Shown: in pieces, positions 1 to 15,474 of the stretch
Position numbering within the stretch: position 1 is the first letter of the stretch
Layout: each line of letters begins with the position of its first letter
DNA from: Scylla paramamosain
Taxonomy: Eukaryota > Arthropoda > Malacostraca > Decapoda > Portunidae
Direction: 5' to 3'
Length of the DNA: 64,000 nucleotides
Assembly: GCF_035594125.1 (NCBI RefSeq)
Contig: NC_087158.1
Span: 789,001-853,000, forward strand
Notes under the pieces: model-generated
The model's input: the letters and a program-made list of their open reading frames with translations, nothing else
The model's database searches: none
Told to the model about the DNA's origin: nothing
Program-made: the position numbers and the translations under genes

Positions 1-419
1 TCTTGACTTTCCAAGGCAGATCACAGAAATACAGTAGCTTCTCAAAAATTTGCATGATTGCTTTCCATAATCATAAAATAATGAACCACGAATTTTACCT
101 ATTAATATTCCTACAGGTAAAAATCAGTTGGTTTCTGAAAGCAAAAAATTTCACTTATAAAACTAGATAATTCGCTCACTAAATAAATAAAAATTTATAA
201 AAATGTTTTGTACATCATAATTAAGACAACTTTCCCAATGCTTTGACTGTCATTCCTGTATTCATGCACATCAAAAGATCTGTGTGTGCTTTGGTCACAT
301 TTTCATGAAGCACAAGTACAGGCTGACACACAATAATTCAGCCAACATGACTCTTTTGTTCAGCAGCACACTCTGCACATTGCAGACAACCCTTTGACCA
401 GGTGTGTACAACTGGAAAA

Positions 420-585
420 ACTCTAACCTGGTATAAGAAATGGATGAAGAACAAAAAAAAACTGGTGAACAATTTTAACACCATAAAAGTGTTAATCCTT
501 GGGTAAAAAAAAACACATATACACAGTTTAGCATTTTCATCGCTCAGGCTTATGCCAAGTTAGAGTTTTCTCAACAGCACCACAT
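420..585. repeat. Duplicated intronic block, copy A
   Basis: Shares ordered words with 30010-30215: CTCTAACCTG.TATAAGAAATG at the start, GTAAAAAA and ACACAGTTT.GCATT in the middle and GTTT(T)CTCAA.AG at the end. This is either a dispersed repeat or a trace of segmental duplication. Confidence 0.55.
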
Positions 586-868
586 CTAAGCTCAATCCGA
601 AGCCAGACTGAGTCAAGCTTCCCCTGTGAGTGGCTGACATGATTCAACCAACACCAGAAAGTTGCAGCAGGATAGTGTTAAGTCAACTTTGATGCATCTC
701 TTGTTTACGTTCACCACTATGTCTGCTGTGCTATGCCTGAGCTCCTGGGGTATAGTGGGGTGGCTGACAAGATTATTCCTTTCTACCAGTGGCTGACAGT
801 GATAAGAGTGTTAATGATGTGTGTGTGTATGAGTTTGTTTGGGTCATCCTGTGTGGTACTGCCAGCCT

Positions 869-981
<113 letters not shown>

Positions 982-2154
982 AGGTTGATAGACAGAGGCA
1001 TTTTATAACACTTTTTTGACAGCACAGCACATGAGGAATGCATGCTGCCCTTGTAAGGAGTTATGAGCATGTTGCAGACAGACATGGGAAGATATTGTGA
1101 AGAAAATCTAAAATAATGAATGCTGTGGTGAATCCTGCCAGCACACTTATATGAGTGTTATGAATGAATGTGATATTAGTTGTCTGGAGTAATTACAAAA
1201 ACTTGTATGAAGACAGATGGGTTTATTCATAGAGATATTTGGTGAGGTATGAATTAATTCCTGAGGTGAAGCAATACCTTCACTGTATTTAGCCTCATTA
1301 AAATACTGTACTGTATTAACTTTTTTGTGTGGTGCAACATTCCACACACTCTGGAGCGCCTCCACTCATGACCACTTAGTGAAGTGACACCTTGTGGAGG
1401 ACTCAATGCTGTGAATGATCTGTGCTGTGCATTAAACCATGAAGACATAAACCAGCAATTTGGTCAATGCATTGTGGTAGGACAGTTAAGTGAGCTGTAC
1501 AAGTACTCACCTTTGGCCCAGACAGTCACAGAGCAGTGTTCTTCCCTACCATGCCGGCCTTCCTCACTAGATCTATACAGCATCACACCACACCACACCT
1601 CACTGCACTGCATGCTCTACTTATGGAACACAAAAATGCCTTTCATGCTCAGCATACACTCAAGCTTCTTCACAAAAAAAAATACTCAAAGCATTGGTAC
1701 TACATTTGAATATTATACATATGATTCTTAAGAATCTAAATACTTTTAAGTAGTATTCATTACAAAAAATAAATAAATAAATAAAATAAAATAAATAAAT
1801 AGATAAATAAATAAATAAAATAAATAAATAAATAAAAAATTACTCAGATTCTGAAAAAGTGAGTTTCTGAGGAGCTATTGTATCTTACTTTTAAGTCTTC
1901 ATTAGAATTTTCAAGGTGCCCAGCTCATCTGTATTTTCTTTTTTTGCCATGGCTGTATGGACAACAGAGCAAGAACACAAATAAAATTTTTAAAAAACCT
2001 AAAGGGCTACACAAAAGGAACTGAATGGTTTATGAAATCAAGTTTGAAAGCACAATGCATTTACAAAATGACAGGAAAATGAAAAGAATTGTGCCTGAAC
2101 AGCATAATTTGTAAAGAAGTGTGTAATATTCAGTGTGGCACAAGGAAAGCTTCA

Positions 2155-2571
2155 CTATGAGGTGAAGTGCATGCGGACATGGCGCAGCAGGTCTTCCTGG
2201 TCACGGGTGCGGTAGAAGCACTGGGCACACGTCAGCTCCTTCTCCCCGTCATTGTGAGTCTTGAGGTGCCGCTTGATGTGGCTGCTCACAGTGGACTGGT
2301 ACGGGCAGTGCGGACACGTGTAAGGCTTTTCTCCAGTGTGCTTCCGCAGGTGAATCTTCAGGCTGCTGTTCCTGTTGCAGCGGAAGGGACAGTGAGGGCA
2401 GGAGAAGGGCTTCTCCCCTGTATGGGTGCGTATGTGGTACTTTAAGTGGGAGGTCTGGTAGGTGGTGTAGGCACAGAAGGGGCAGCGCAATGTTCTGCTT
2501 CCAGGGTTGTGTGTCCTTGACTCCCTCACTCTCTCCCCGCTGGCCAACTGAGCCTCAGCCAACAGCTTCAC
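2155..2571 (-). CDS. Alternative finger cassette Z12 (four C2H2 fingers)
   Basis: The acceptor is AATCTTCTACAG and 138 codons begin VKLLAEAQLASGERV. The fingers are LRCPFCAYTTY...HIRTH, FSCPHCPFRCN...HLRKH, YTCPHCPYQST...HLKTH and LTCAQCFYRTR...HVRMH. The last linker is NDGEKE, a variant. The cassette ends FTS. It is the leftmost cassette in the window, and more may lie beyond the edge. AGTAAG ends 17 nt before the exon. Confidence 0.88.
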   Translation of the reverse strand: MKLLAEAQLASGERVRESRTHNPGSRTLRCPFCAYTTYQTSHLKYHIRTHTGEKPFSCPHCPFRCNRNSSLKIHLRKHTGEKPYTCPHCPYQSTVSSHIKRHLKTHNDGEKELTCAQCFYRTRDQEDLLRHVRMHFTS

Positions 2572-4521
2572 CTGTAGAAGATTGCTGGCTTACTTAACGG
2601 GAATGCGGGCTTCATGCCACAAGGTTCACACACAAAGCAAGAGCACAATAAAATCTGCATCTATTAGATATATTACTTAACAAGATGAACAGGTTTTAAC
2701 CCTTACACTACATACCGCTGCCCTGGCATGGTGACTCCTTCTCACCATGACACGTACACCTCTTCACTGAGCAGAGGCAAGAGTGTTTAGAAGAAAGGCC
2801 AATTCAGAAGAGGACCTTTTCTGATTGCCTGATGAATGTGTTGATTTGATAACACTTGCAATGAGTCATAAATTGTCATGCAGGTCTAATTGCTGGCAGG
2901 TAGAGGATGAGTTGATAAAAGCATCCCTGTCTAGTCATGGTTAAAGTGTTTAGCTGTGGCATGGGATTCCTGGCCGGCACACAGCACAAACACGGCTTCA
3001 TCAAAAATGTGTGTTTTCCCAGAATGATAAAGAGTGAATGAAAGACTCAGTATGTAATTTGTAGTATTCTATTTTCTTTTTTTACATGAACACGGAGTCC
3101 TGGATGGCATGTAATTGAAGCCAACATACATACATAGGCACACACACACACACACACACACGCACAGCAACACTCCCTTAGGTCACTGTATGAGATTCAG
3201 ACAAATCTTTCTAAGATTCCATCATTCATGATCATCAATGCTTATTGAGACTGATGACATGAATACACAATAAATAGTCAGGTAGATATTCAGCAGGTGA
3301 CTCTCAGCACCACAAGGCTGCCAGCCACTGCACCACTTCAGTGTGGTTGGTCACTTCTGTCACACTTTCAATGGTTTCATCATTGGAAGAGTTTTAAAAT
3401 TAGTCCTTCCTTCCCTTGTGTCAAGAGAACTTCCCTATCATGTACAAGTTCTGATGTGGCAAGTAAACACTGAATACTGGAAAAAAATCATGATGAATAT
3501 ATATTGTGTGTTTAATTGCTGTAGTAGCCAGACTGCAACAGGACTGAGTATTTCATCCATGCATGGAATTCCTTCCTGTATTCACTCACACTTGTATGAC
3601 TCTTGCTCCTCACACAATTAAATTCAAACCTGTGCTTCTTACTGTGCATGTATGTATGTAATTTTATGATATCTATATATAGATATAGATATATAAAAAT
3701 AATGTATGTATATATTTGTGGCCTTAAGAAAAATAGTAATTCTAATTGTATACCACATTTGCTGGCATATAAGATGCACCTTTTCAAAAAATAGTATAAA
3801 AGTTTACCCTGCTTCCAATGTGCTTATTATAATATACATTTCATAAAAAATAAGATAAAATGATAAAATAATTATAATAATATATAAAGGTAATAATAAT
3901 ACATAAAAAAAATCTGTAATAAAATCAGGTGCAACTTACATACTGGCAAGAATGGGACATTTAAAATTGATTTGTACATAACGTGATTGCTCAACATGAC
4001 TTGGGTTTTGCCACAAGGGAGAAAACATCTTGGCATTTCAAGTGATGCAGTCGGTCATTACCAACACCAACTGCATTGTTTCTTAGTAATTTTATGGATG
4101 GCTAGACTGATGCTCCAAAATAATTAGGTAAAATAATTAAACTGAAGATCAAGGAAAACTTTAGCAATAAAAAAATAATTTAAGTATCTCTAAACAGACA
4201 CACTGCAGTAATGGTCACATGGCAGCTCTGATATTAGAATCATGGGTAGCCAAGATAAATTCAATCAGGCAAATGCTAAATACACATAATGACAACTATT
4301 ACTACAAAATATCAATGAATTAAGTCTACATTGTCTGTGGTCTGACATCTGTCTTCACTTCACTTGCCTCACCCCCTGAACAACACGCATACAACAAACA
4401 GGAATACACATAAACCTCCATACAAAGAACAATGAACATATGAGAAATCAAGTGTCTTGGCGTGGTGGGCATCGGCAGTCCCTCAGGACTTCTCCAGGTC
4501 AGAGTAAGGCAGGAGAGGCTT
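2572..4521 (-). other. Inter-cassette intron Z11-Z12
   Basis: AT-rich, with a CA repeat at about 3138-3166. No coding exon or RNA gene is apparent. Any 3' UTR of Z11 would lie at its right end. Confidence 0.6.
2589..2594 (-). promoter_or_regulatory. Conserved AGTAAG intronic element before Z12
   Basis: Minus-strand AGTAAG lies at -23 to -18 of exon Z12, in the context TTAAGTAAGCCAG. Confidence 0.55.
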
Positions 4522-4734
4522 TCATATCATCTGAATGAGGTCGGTGAGAGCAGTAATGGCAGCATATGGCTTCTCGCCAGTGTGGGCCGAGATATGCCTT
4601 TTGTAATTTGTGATACAATGGGTGGTGAAGGGGCAGTAGGAACACTTGTGAATCTTGCGAGGGGTGAGGTGGCTCTTCATTAGTCCCAGGGCTGCTCCAC
4701 TGCCTCCCCTCGGACCAGTGTGGCCCAGCAACAT
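4522..4734 (-). CDS. Alternative finger cassette Z11 (one intact finger, second finger frameshifted)
   Basis: The acceptor is CCATACCCTACAG and 70 codons begin MLLGHTGPRGGSGAALG. One good finger is present: HKCSYCPFTTH...HISAH, with linker TGEKPYA. After the linker the frame reads AITALTDLIQMI and stops. One base shifted, the same DNA reads CHYCSH, the Cys pair expected for a second finger, so a single-base deletion has probably broken it. The shifted frame itself ends before an obvious His pair, so decay may be more advanced. AGTAAG ends 17 nt before the exon, so splicing signals look intact. Confidence 0.72.
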   Translation of the reverse strand: MLLGHTGPRGGSGAALGLMKSHLTPRKIHKCSYCPFTTHCITNYKRHISAHTGEKPYAAITALTDLIQMI

Positions 4735-5696
4735 CTGTAGGGTATGGCTCTCTTACTCAAACTGACACAGCTTTTAGTTTAGGTTAACTCTTAAGACTAC
4801 CTTCACATGGTCATAATGAAGACAAAAACAATGAAGCTTACTTAAGTCTCTTGGATGATGACAGAGGCTCTTAGATTCACTCCTCCATTTGTGTAAGCTG
4901 CACCTGTGTCTCTAGCATTATATCCTTGGTTAGTGCTCACAAACAACACCAAGTTCTATGTTGAAAGTATCTTGGATGAGTCAGTCACTTCTCAACAGCC
5001 GTGTAACCCATCGCACACATACTGCTGTGTCAGGTCTCACAAAATATGAGTGCAGGCTAGTACTTTTATCTGTGGCATGACAAAAGACAGCAAAGACAGT
5101 TACAATGAAAAGTTTTTTGAGTTAGTTTAAAGAATGGTATCTTCAGTAAGGAATTTTCTCCTATTTCCTAACTATGTTGTAAGCAAGCAAATATTTCTTA
5201 TTGAATTTACCATACTCATCTTCCTTCAAAAATCAGCTTGAGTTGCAGTGATAAACAAAGGGTTTCAGTAAATGACAGGAATCTTCATTACAGTTTATTC
5301 CACCATCTTCACTCATCAAAGTCATAATGCCAGATGTGCACAATATATTTTCCTCTGGACAAATTTACAAAAGTTGGAATCACATGTACACAACATCCAA
5401 AGCTGCATCACTCATACTCAACCTGATGTTTCAGGCCACACTCTGCCATTGGTTATATGAATATTTTTTTTTACATCATCTAAAAAAAAACATAACATCT
5501 GACAAATACAATTTTTTTCCCAGATATCATTTCCCACAGGTGTTTTCAGTTTTGATAACTATGTTACACTTTTAAATACATGATGCTTTAGAAACTCATC
5601 AAATTAAATGCTGAAAAATTGATTCCATATATAGACCACATGTACTGTACAATCTGGGGAAGGTTAACTCTGGACACTGAGACAGGGTGCCAATAT
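4735..5696 (-). other. Inter-cassette intron Z10-Z11
   Basis: AT-rich non-coding DNA. Apart from the acceptor element at its left end, I see nothing recognisable. Confidence 0.6.
4752..4757 (-). promoter_or_regulatory. Conserved AGTAAG intronic element before Z11
   Basis: Minus-strand AGTAAG lies at -23 to -18 of exon Z11, in the context TTGAGTAAGAGAGCC. Confidence 0.55.
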
Positions 5697-5701
5697 TTAT
5701 T
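5696..5701 (-). terminator. AATAAA overlapping the Z10 stop codon
   Basis: Minus-strand AATAAA spans the last Glu codon and the TAA stop of cassette Z10. It is a candidate polyadenylation signal giving an extremely short 3' UTR. AT-rich DNA makes chance hexamers common, so confidence is low. Confidence 0.3.
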
Positions 5702-6038
5702 CACTGCTAGCAGGGAGTGACTCCTGAGTGCCATGTTGGGTCCACATGTGGCTCTCAATCACGTCTTTCCGGTGAGTCCTGTAGGAGCAATGGCTGCAAA
5801 TGAACTGCTTCTCACCACGGTGAGTGTTCATGTGGCGCTTGAGGTGGCTGGGGGAGTTGGTGCAGTAGGCACAGTGGGGGCAGGAGAACGGCTTCTCACC
5901 TGTGTGAGCATACACGTGCTTCTTCAGGTTATTGACAAAATGGCTGCTGTAAGAACAGTAGGGGCAATAGTGCGTTGTCTTCCTGTTGCCGTGATACTTG
6001 CTTACTCTTGCATCTCCTCCCCTGCTGCTCTTCACCAT
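5697..6038 (-). CDS. Alternative finger cassette Z10 (three C2H2 fingers)
   Basis: The acceptor is CCATACCCAACAG and 113 codons begin MVKSSRGGDARVSK. The fingers are HYCPYCSYSSH...HVYAH, FSCPHCAYCTN...HMNTH and FICSHCSYRTH...HMWTQH (linker RGEKQ before the last one, H-x4-H). The Met is an internal codon of the spliced protein, not a start. The stop codon overlaps an AATAAA hexamer (5696-5701), a possible polyadenylation signal directly at the end of the coding region. AGTAAG ends 17 nt before the exon. Confidence 0.88.
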   Translation of the reverse strand: MVKSSRGGDARVSKYHGNRKTTHYCPYCSYSSHFVNNLKKHVYAHTGEKPFSCPHCAYCTNSPSHLKRHMNTHRGEKQFICSHCSYRTHRKDVIESHMWTQHGTQESLPASSE

Positions 6039-7245
6039 CTGTTGGGTATGGTCAGCTTACTCACAGGTTGTCAAACACCCACCCCAGCAACACTCACCCA
6101 ACAGTCTTAAAACCTCACATGTCCCTGAGGGAACCAGAATAGATCTTTATGTACCTTGGTGGAGTGCTATTAGTTCAGGAATGCTGTGTTAAAAAGATGA
6201 TGCTGGGTTTTAGTAAAATCCAATCCAAGTGGGTATGTCACTGTTCCTAATATACACACAATTTCATACAATACAGAGATTTTGTACTCTTTCTTGTAAT
6301 ACAATCTTTACAGTGCTAAAGGAGACACACTCAATCACTCTGCCTCTGCTGGACAAGGGATCTGTACTCAGGTTCCCTCCACTGTGGGCCAGCTGGTGTG
6401 CTAACCTCCATGACACCACTCACTCACACTCCTCTCATGCCGGGAAGCTACCCTGACACCTTCACGTAGACAAGCCATTGTATTTCATTAGTTAAAAAGA
6501 TGCAGGCCCTTGTATTTCATTAGTTAAAAAAAGATGCAAGCTTTTTTTTTCAGAACTGATATGAAAACAAAGTACTAATGGGTGAAGAGATTGCCTGTAG
6601 CTGTGGTATTAGCCTTGTCAAGCCATCACTGCTCGCACCTGGCCAGCTTACACACTTCAGTGTTGTTTAAATATCTGATGTTTCAGGTAATTGGTAATAC
6701 ATAACCATGGAAGTTGTTATTTTGTTAACAATCCCACATGATAGTTATTACAAGATATTAGACGATCACTAAAGAACCTGTCCCATCAACTTAGCAGTGG
6801 TCAGATAAAATGAATGTCTCATCAATAATGAATGGAAGATCTATTTTGTATCTATGCTATCCTAAAAGATCTTTATGATTACATAAAACTTAGTACATTA
6901 AGTTTCTTAACATTGTGAAGCAATATGATTGTTCAAGATGATGAGGTGTGAAACTGAAGGTATGTGAACAGTGACCATTGTGTTTGCTCTTCACTCTTAC
7001 TCATCACGAGCAGTGACGTCAAGCGTCCACTGCTGTCCTGGCTTCAGGCGGGTTGCTTACTGGCACGTAATTAGCAGGTTATTTAGAATGGAATGAAATC
7101 AAACGCCTTTTATTACTAAATTATGTTTACATTACAGTAATAGAACAATCTTTTCAATGTGCAAGATATAACTAGAGTAGAGCTGAGAAATTACTTAAAC
7201 CTAATAGTGTTTTCCTCACAATCATCAGAACAATGTGCAAATCTC
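6039..7245 (-). other. Inter-cassette intron Z9-Z10
   Basis: Non-coding. It contains a ~33-bp tandem duplication at 6478-6536 (CTTGTATTTCATTAGTTAAA repeated with small changes). No exon was found. Confidence 0.6.
6056..6061 (-). promoter_or_regulatory. Conserved AGTAAG intronic element before Z10
   Basis: Minus-strand AGTAAG lies at -23 to -18 of exon Z10, in the context GTGAGTAAGCTGACC. The adjoining CTGAC would also make a reasonable branch site. Confidence 0.55.
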
Positions 7246-7554
7246 TCACCATATCTTCACTCCATGAGCAGCAGTTATGTGCTTTTTCATTTCCTCACGT
7301 GTGCCGGCAAAGGGACACGTGGGACACTTGGATCCCCGCACATGAGTGGCCATGTGTCTTTCCAGCCGCTGCTTGGTAATAGCGCAGTAAGAGCACTGCT
7401 GGCAAGAGTACGGCTTTTCTCCAGTGTGTCTCCTCATGTGATTCCTCAAGTTAGTTGTAAAGTAAGTTGTGTAGTCACAGTAAGTGCATTTGTGGCTCCC
7501 CGGTGCCAAGCCTCCCCTCCTGTGCCTGCTCTGGCCGGCACTGTCCACCAAGAC
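7246..7554 (-). CDS. Alternative finger cassette Z9 (three C2H2 fingers)
   Basis: The acceptor is CCATACTCAACAG and 102 codons begin VLVDSAGQSRHRRGG. The fingers are HKCTYCDYTTY...HMRRH, YSCQQCSYCAI...HMATH and a divergent last finger SKCPTCPFAGT...HITAAH. That last finger follows the short linker VRGSK, not TGEKP, and has H-x4-H. The element here is AATAAG instead of AGTAAG, at the same 17-nt spacing. The 3' splice site is nearly identical to those of Z10 and Z11. Confidence 0.87.
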   Translation of the reverse strand, partial: VLVDSAGQSRHRRGGLAPGSHKCTYCDYTTYFTTNLRNHMRRHTGEKPYSCQQCSYCAITKQRLERHMATHVRGSKCPTCPFAGTREEMKKHITAAHGVKIW

Positions 7555-7571
7555 CTGTTGAGTATGGCCAA

Positions 7572-7577
7572 CTTATT
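7572..7577 (-). promoter_or_regulatory. Variant AATAAG intronic element before Z9
   Basis: Minus-strand AATAAG lies at -23 to -18 of exon Z9, in the context ATGAATAAGTTGGCC. It differs from the other six by one base (G to A), which keeps the TAAG core. Confidence 0.5.
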
Positions 7578-9392
7578 CATCTGCTGCACACGTGTTTATT
7601 CACAACCAACCCAACATTAAGTACACAACTCCATGATGTACAACATGCCTCCTCTTACTTCTTAGGTATATCAAGTGACACCAAATAGAACATACCTGTC
7701 ATCTGAAATCCCACAAAGACACAGCCAGGACCCTTTACTCTTGTCAAGCAAGTTACCCATCCTCTACACACTCCCATTTCTTTTGGATGCAGGCAATTCC
7801 ATTTACCCTCATACATCTTGATACACACTTATATTAGTAGGAACACATCTGGTTACATAATCATTCATTACCTACATTCAAATTATATGCAGACAAACAA
7901 GACAGGCAAATGAAACATACTGTTGTGATGGATGATGTTGGTAGACTTAGTGAAGACAATCCTCAATATGAAAACATCTAGGAGTTCATATAAAACTCAA
8001 TACTTTAATGAGTATATTTATATTTACTTTTTTCATTAAACATTGCACTTCTTTATATCACTCACTCAATACTACTGACTGCTCTGTTCAGCACTAAATA
8101 TCCTTCATAATGACTTCAAGCAGCATAAAACATACTCAAATGCTATGTCATGGGGCTTGAATGTCAAAGCCCCGCAGTGTTTAAAATAAATGATATATTT
8201 CCTTTGTCCCATCACTTATCAAGTCAGCACGAGGAAGACCATGCCGTGTGGAGGAGAGTTATGGGTAATCTAACTGGAGAGTTTGAATGGGGTGGCACAT
8301 TTGTTAGGTTGAAGCCATGGACAGAGTGGCTAGATGGGCAAGTTTGTACATAATTTTCCTTTTGCCTTTTTCTAGAGTCAGAGGATTTCTACTTAATAAC
8401 TGTCACTAATTTTCTCTTAAACTCCCAAACTGACAAGACTGCCTTTCTTCTCTGATCAACCCTCCTCCCTCACAAGCCCTGCCACCACTAAGTCAGCTAT
8501 TCTTACTCCTGGGAACAGCTGCTTTTCATTCATTCTAATAACTGTACCATTATTAATTTTCTACTAAACACTCAAACTGACAAGGCTTCCTTTCTTCTCC
8601 AACCAACATTCCTTCCTTCATTCTAATAACCACACCAACTTTGCTAATGTGGTTCCTCTTCCATTTTTTTTTTTTTTTTGTATGTGTGTGGGGGGGATGG
8701 ATAGATAGATGGGGTGTAAAGATTTATAATAAGCAGGAGAAATGAAAGGCAAAGGTAGGATGAAATGATTAAGGGATGTTGGAGGAAAAATTATTGTGGG
8801 TAGAAAGAGAAATAGTGCAAAGGTTGAGTGAAGTGATGAAGGGATGTCAGACAGATTATAACAGGTAGGAAGGGAAACAGGGATAAAGGTCTGGTGAAAG
8901 GATAAAGAGGTGCTGGAGGAAAAAGATGATGGGCAGACTGTCTTGCTTCCACACTGCCATGCCACAATGCATTCTGTGTTACCTCCACACTCTGCTCCAT
9001 GTCATGTTCTCACGGCCACACCACCAGACAGACCTGCTGAGCAGCCACAACTCAACACCACTCACTCCACACACTGCAGGTCAAAGTAATGAAGCTGCTA
9101 TCCATTCCACACACAAGCTTGCCACCACAAAATAAGAACCTTCACAGAGTAATCAATGTCGTATGTTTCATGATTCACACGTTATCCTCAGCAAAACATG
9201 AAACTTCAGTATTTTGTTAACATCTATGAATTTTATTTTGTTAACATCTATGAATTTTTATGTATGTCTCTTTCAAAGTGACTTTCAGATTTCAAATACA
9301 TGTATGTCTGAATAAAACATAACACAAAGATTGCCTTAATGTGTACAAATAAATCTAACTTTATTTCCATTGCTAAGGAGAGAAGGATGTAA

Positions 9393-9467
<75 letters not shown>
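9393..9467. repeat. (AAT)n microsatellite
   Basis: About 25 uninterrupted AAT units. The poly-Leu, poly-Ile and poly-Tyr frames over it are artefacts. Confidence 0.96.
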
Positions 9468-9469
<2 letters not shown>

Positions 9470-11250
9470 TTGCACAAAAATTTCACAGAAATAAAGATCA
9501 CATGAGGGCAGCAGTAGTAGCAGCAGCAGCAGCAGACCGGCACTCGCCTCTCACAGGAGGTCCCTGGCACTTGTGTTGTGGTGCACTCCCAAGGGCACTA
9601 CGCAGACATGTCAACCTCTCTCTTTAAATTTTTTTTCTGAGAAATATATATCAGGTGTTGGCCATAAGTTGACACATGACTGCAAAAACTTAAAAATACT
9701 TTTATTTCCAACTTATTTTTACAATAAAACTCTTACTCATGTTTGCTCAGAAGTTTTCAGGTATCTTTAACTACATACATCAAATAATCATAACATGAAT
9801 AACTACATAAATTAAATAATCATTATATGAATACCTATATAAATTTGATAATTATTATACGAAACAAAATATTCTTTAACTGATCATTTGTTTTTATGTT
9901 TTCTGTGTGATTTCCTGAATGATACTGACACATTAATTTTGGGACAGGAATACTTTGGAGAAGTGGAAGAAAATTAATGGATGGACTCTTACAAGGGGCA
10001 GCAGGTGAGCCGTCACTACAGCACTTCCTGATGTGCATTGCCACACACTGTACAGGATTCACCCTCCCTTCCATCATTTGGTCAGTTTTTGTGTGATGGT
10101 GCAAGACTGTCACTTCAGTGTTATCATGACAAATAGAAATAAAAATTTTACACAACAAGTGCACCAAGTGCCACAGCATCTTGATGCACAGATCAGACTT
10201 TCACACACAAAAAATATTCAGCTTTGTGTGATGATCATGCTTTTGTCACCTCACAATTATGTAGGTTATTCCATCACACTGACCCAGGGCCACCACCACC
10301 ACCACCACCACCACCACCATCTCCTCCTCCCCCTCCCAAGCATAATGTCCTTCCTTTCATCACATACCCATGAGATCCAATCACCTTTTTCTCCTTCACC
10401 ACAAATTATAGTATTGAAATTCTTACATTCTAGAATCTTGTTTATGAATATTAGCCTCTCTCATTTATCTACTCAGAGATCTGGTGTTTAACCCTCCTTG
10501 GGAAGGTTACCATGGCAGCAGCCTCCACTTGCTCTAGTCTATATCTGTCACTCCTGCAAACATTTATTGGGAAGATGAGACCATTGTGGTATTCAAATGT
10601 CCCAATGCTCCCACCCTCACATTTCACAAGTGCTCTACCTCTCGCACCTCAGTAAAGCATCTGCTCTACCTTTCTATACTCCTCTCACCATCTCACTCCC
10701 TCCAAGTGATCTAGCCATCTCTGAGAGGCTTCCCCTGTTCATTGTCATCACTACAAACTCCTTGACCTATGCAAGACTAGCTACAGTTTTCACTTAGCTC
10801 ACCTCCACTGCCTGTATCCTACACCTTAGACACCTGTTCATTTGCCTTTATCACCATCAGAACTCAAGCCAGTCCAAAGATTTTCACTTCAGTGCTCACT
10901 CTCCTTCCTCTAATTGTTTAATGGTGATAGTAATGTAGTGCTTCTCTTCCCTGCAAAGCTTTCCCTTGTCCCTCAATATGTACAGAAGCTAAAGCCAAGC
11001 TATATGATCTTAAAATATTCTAAACTTATTATATTCACTGGACATTTAATCTTACAACACAATGCCTCTCACTCACCTCCATATACTGTCAGCAAACACC
11101 CATACTTTCCTATCGTCTGGGTCACTACAGACTCACGCATGCACACACGCACCAAGCTACACCAGCAGTTAGTTTCCTTTTTCTCTAGTGTTGTTTTGCA
11201 GTGGCAAGGATTAAATTCAAGCAGTCATGACAAGTAAGGGGAAACTGTTC

Positions 11251-11393
<143 letters not shown>

Positions 11394-11570
11394 TAATATA
11401 AACTAAATATTGTCTATACTAGCCATTGCACTCAGAAGTTACAACTACCTATCTGTTTGTTACCACCACCTACACTAGTCACAACAAGTAATGGTTACTT
11501 TGTGAAGTGTTACAGTCATACTATATTCATAGTAAAAATTATAAATGGAAACCTTCCTCTTTTTTTCTTT

Positions 11571-11700
11571 CTTCTTGAGTGATTGCAATGCTCATCTAAA
11601 CAAAACAAAAGCAGATTTTCTTTTTCCATGAAGAAAGTAAACAAGCTTTTTTCCCAAGCAAATGCAATTACTTCCACCAAAATTATGAATAAAAATACCC
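11571..11700. repeat. Duplicated block near Z8, copy A
   Basis: Begins with CTTGAGTGATTGCAATGCTC and contains CCCAAGCAAATGCAATTA. Both words recur in the same order at 16603-16720. It lies just downstream of the Z8 stop, within its likely 3' UTR. Confidence 0.7.
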
Positions 11701-11785
11701 ACCAAATAAAGCAACAGTTAATGATTTACAAGCTAAAATTCAATGCTTTAATAAATGCTTCAATGTTTCAAGCCAAGACAGTAAC

Positions 11786-12133
11786 CTATAAGGTGTCTGG
11801 CAGTGTCTTGTGGTGAGAAAATATATGGTTCTTCAAAGTTCCTTTCTGAACCGTTCGGTAAGGGCAGTGTGGGCAGGCAAACGGCCGCTCTCCAGTGTGT
11901 GTACACATGTGTTTGGTGAGGTGGTCTTTAGTGGTGGAACGGTACGGACACTCGGGGCAAGCAAACGGCTTCTCTTTGGTGTGAGTGCGCATGTGGTTCC
12001 TGAGGTTGGTAGTGACACGGGTGGAGTAGGGACAGTAGGGACACATGTGCTGCTTGGAGGCGGAGGTGTGGCCCACCTGCACTCGGGGTCTGCCCTTCTT
12101 GCCCATCTCCTGCTTCTCACTCTCCACCCCTTC
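11786..12133 (-). CDS. Alternative finger cassette Z8 (three C2H2 fingers)
   Basis: The acceptor is GACATCCTCTGCAG and 115 codons begin EGVESEKQEMGKKGRPRVQV, which contains an AT-hook-like GRPR core (basic, weak evidence). The fingers are HMCPYCPYSTR...HMRTH, FACPECPYRST...HMCTH and FACPHCPYRTV...HIFSHH. The first linker is TKEKP as in Z7, and the first fingers of the two share VTTNL..NHMRTH, so they are sister cassettes. At the usual element position the sequence reads AGTGAT rather than AGTAAG. Confidence 0.88.
   Translation of the reverse strand, partial: EGVESEKQEMGKKGRPRVQVGHTSASKQHMCPYCPYSTRVTTNLRNHMRTHTKEKPFACPECPYRSTTKDHLTKHMCTHTGERPFACPHCPYRTVQKGTLKNHIFSHHKTLPDTL

Positions 12134-15474
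<3,341 letters not shown>

Noticed and set aside
2167..2445. Plus-strand open frames opposite the finger exons (also at 5733, 11810, 15295, 20773 and 23699)
   Set aside because: Shadows of the C2H2 exons on the minus strand; they contain no motif and have no splice context.
8150..8353. 67-residue plus-strand open frame in intron Z8-Z9
   Set aside because: Short, no motif, no supporting splice sites or promoter.
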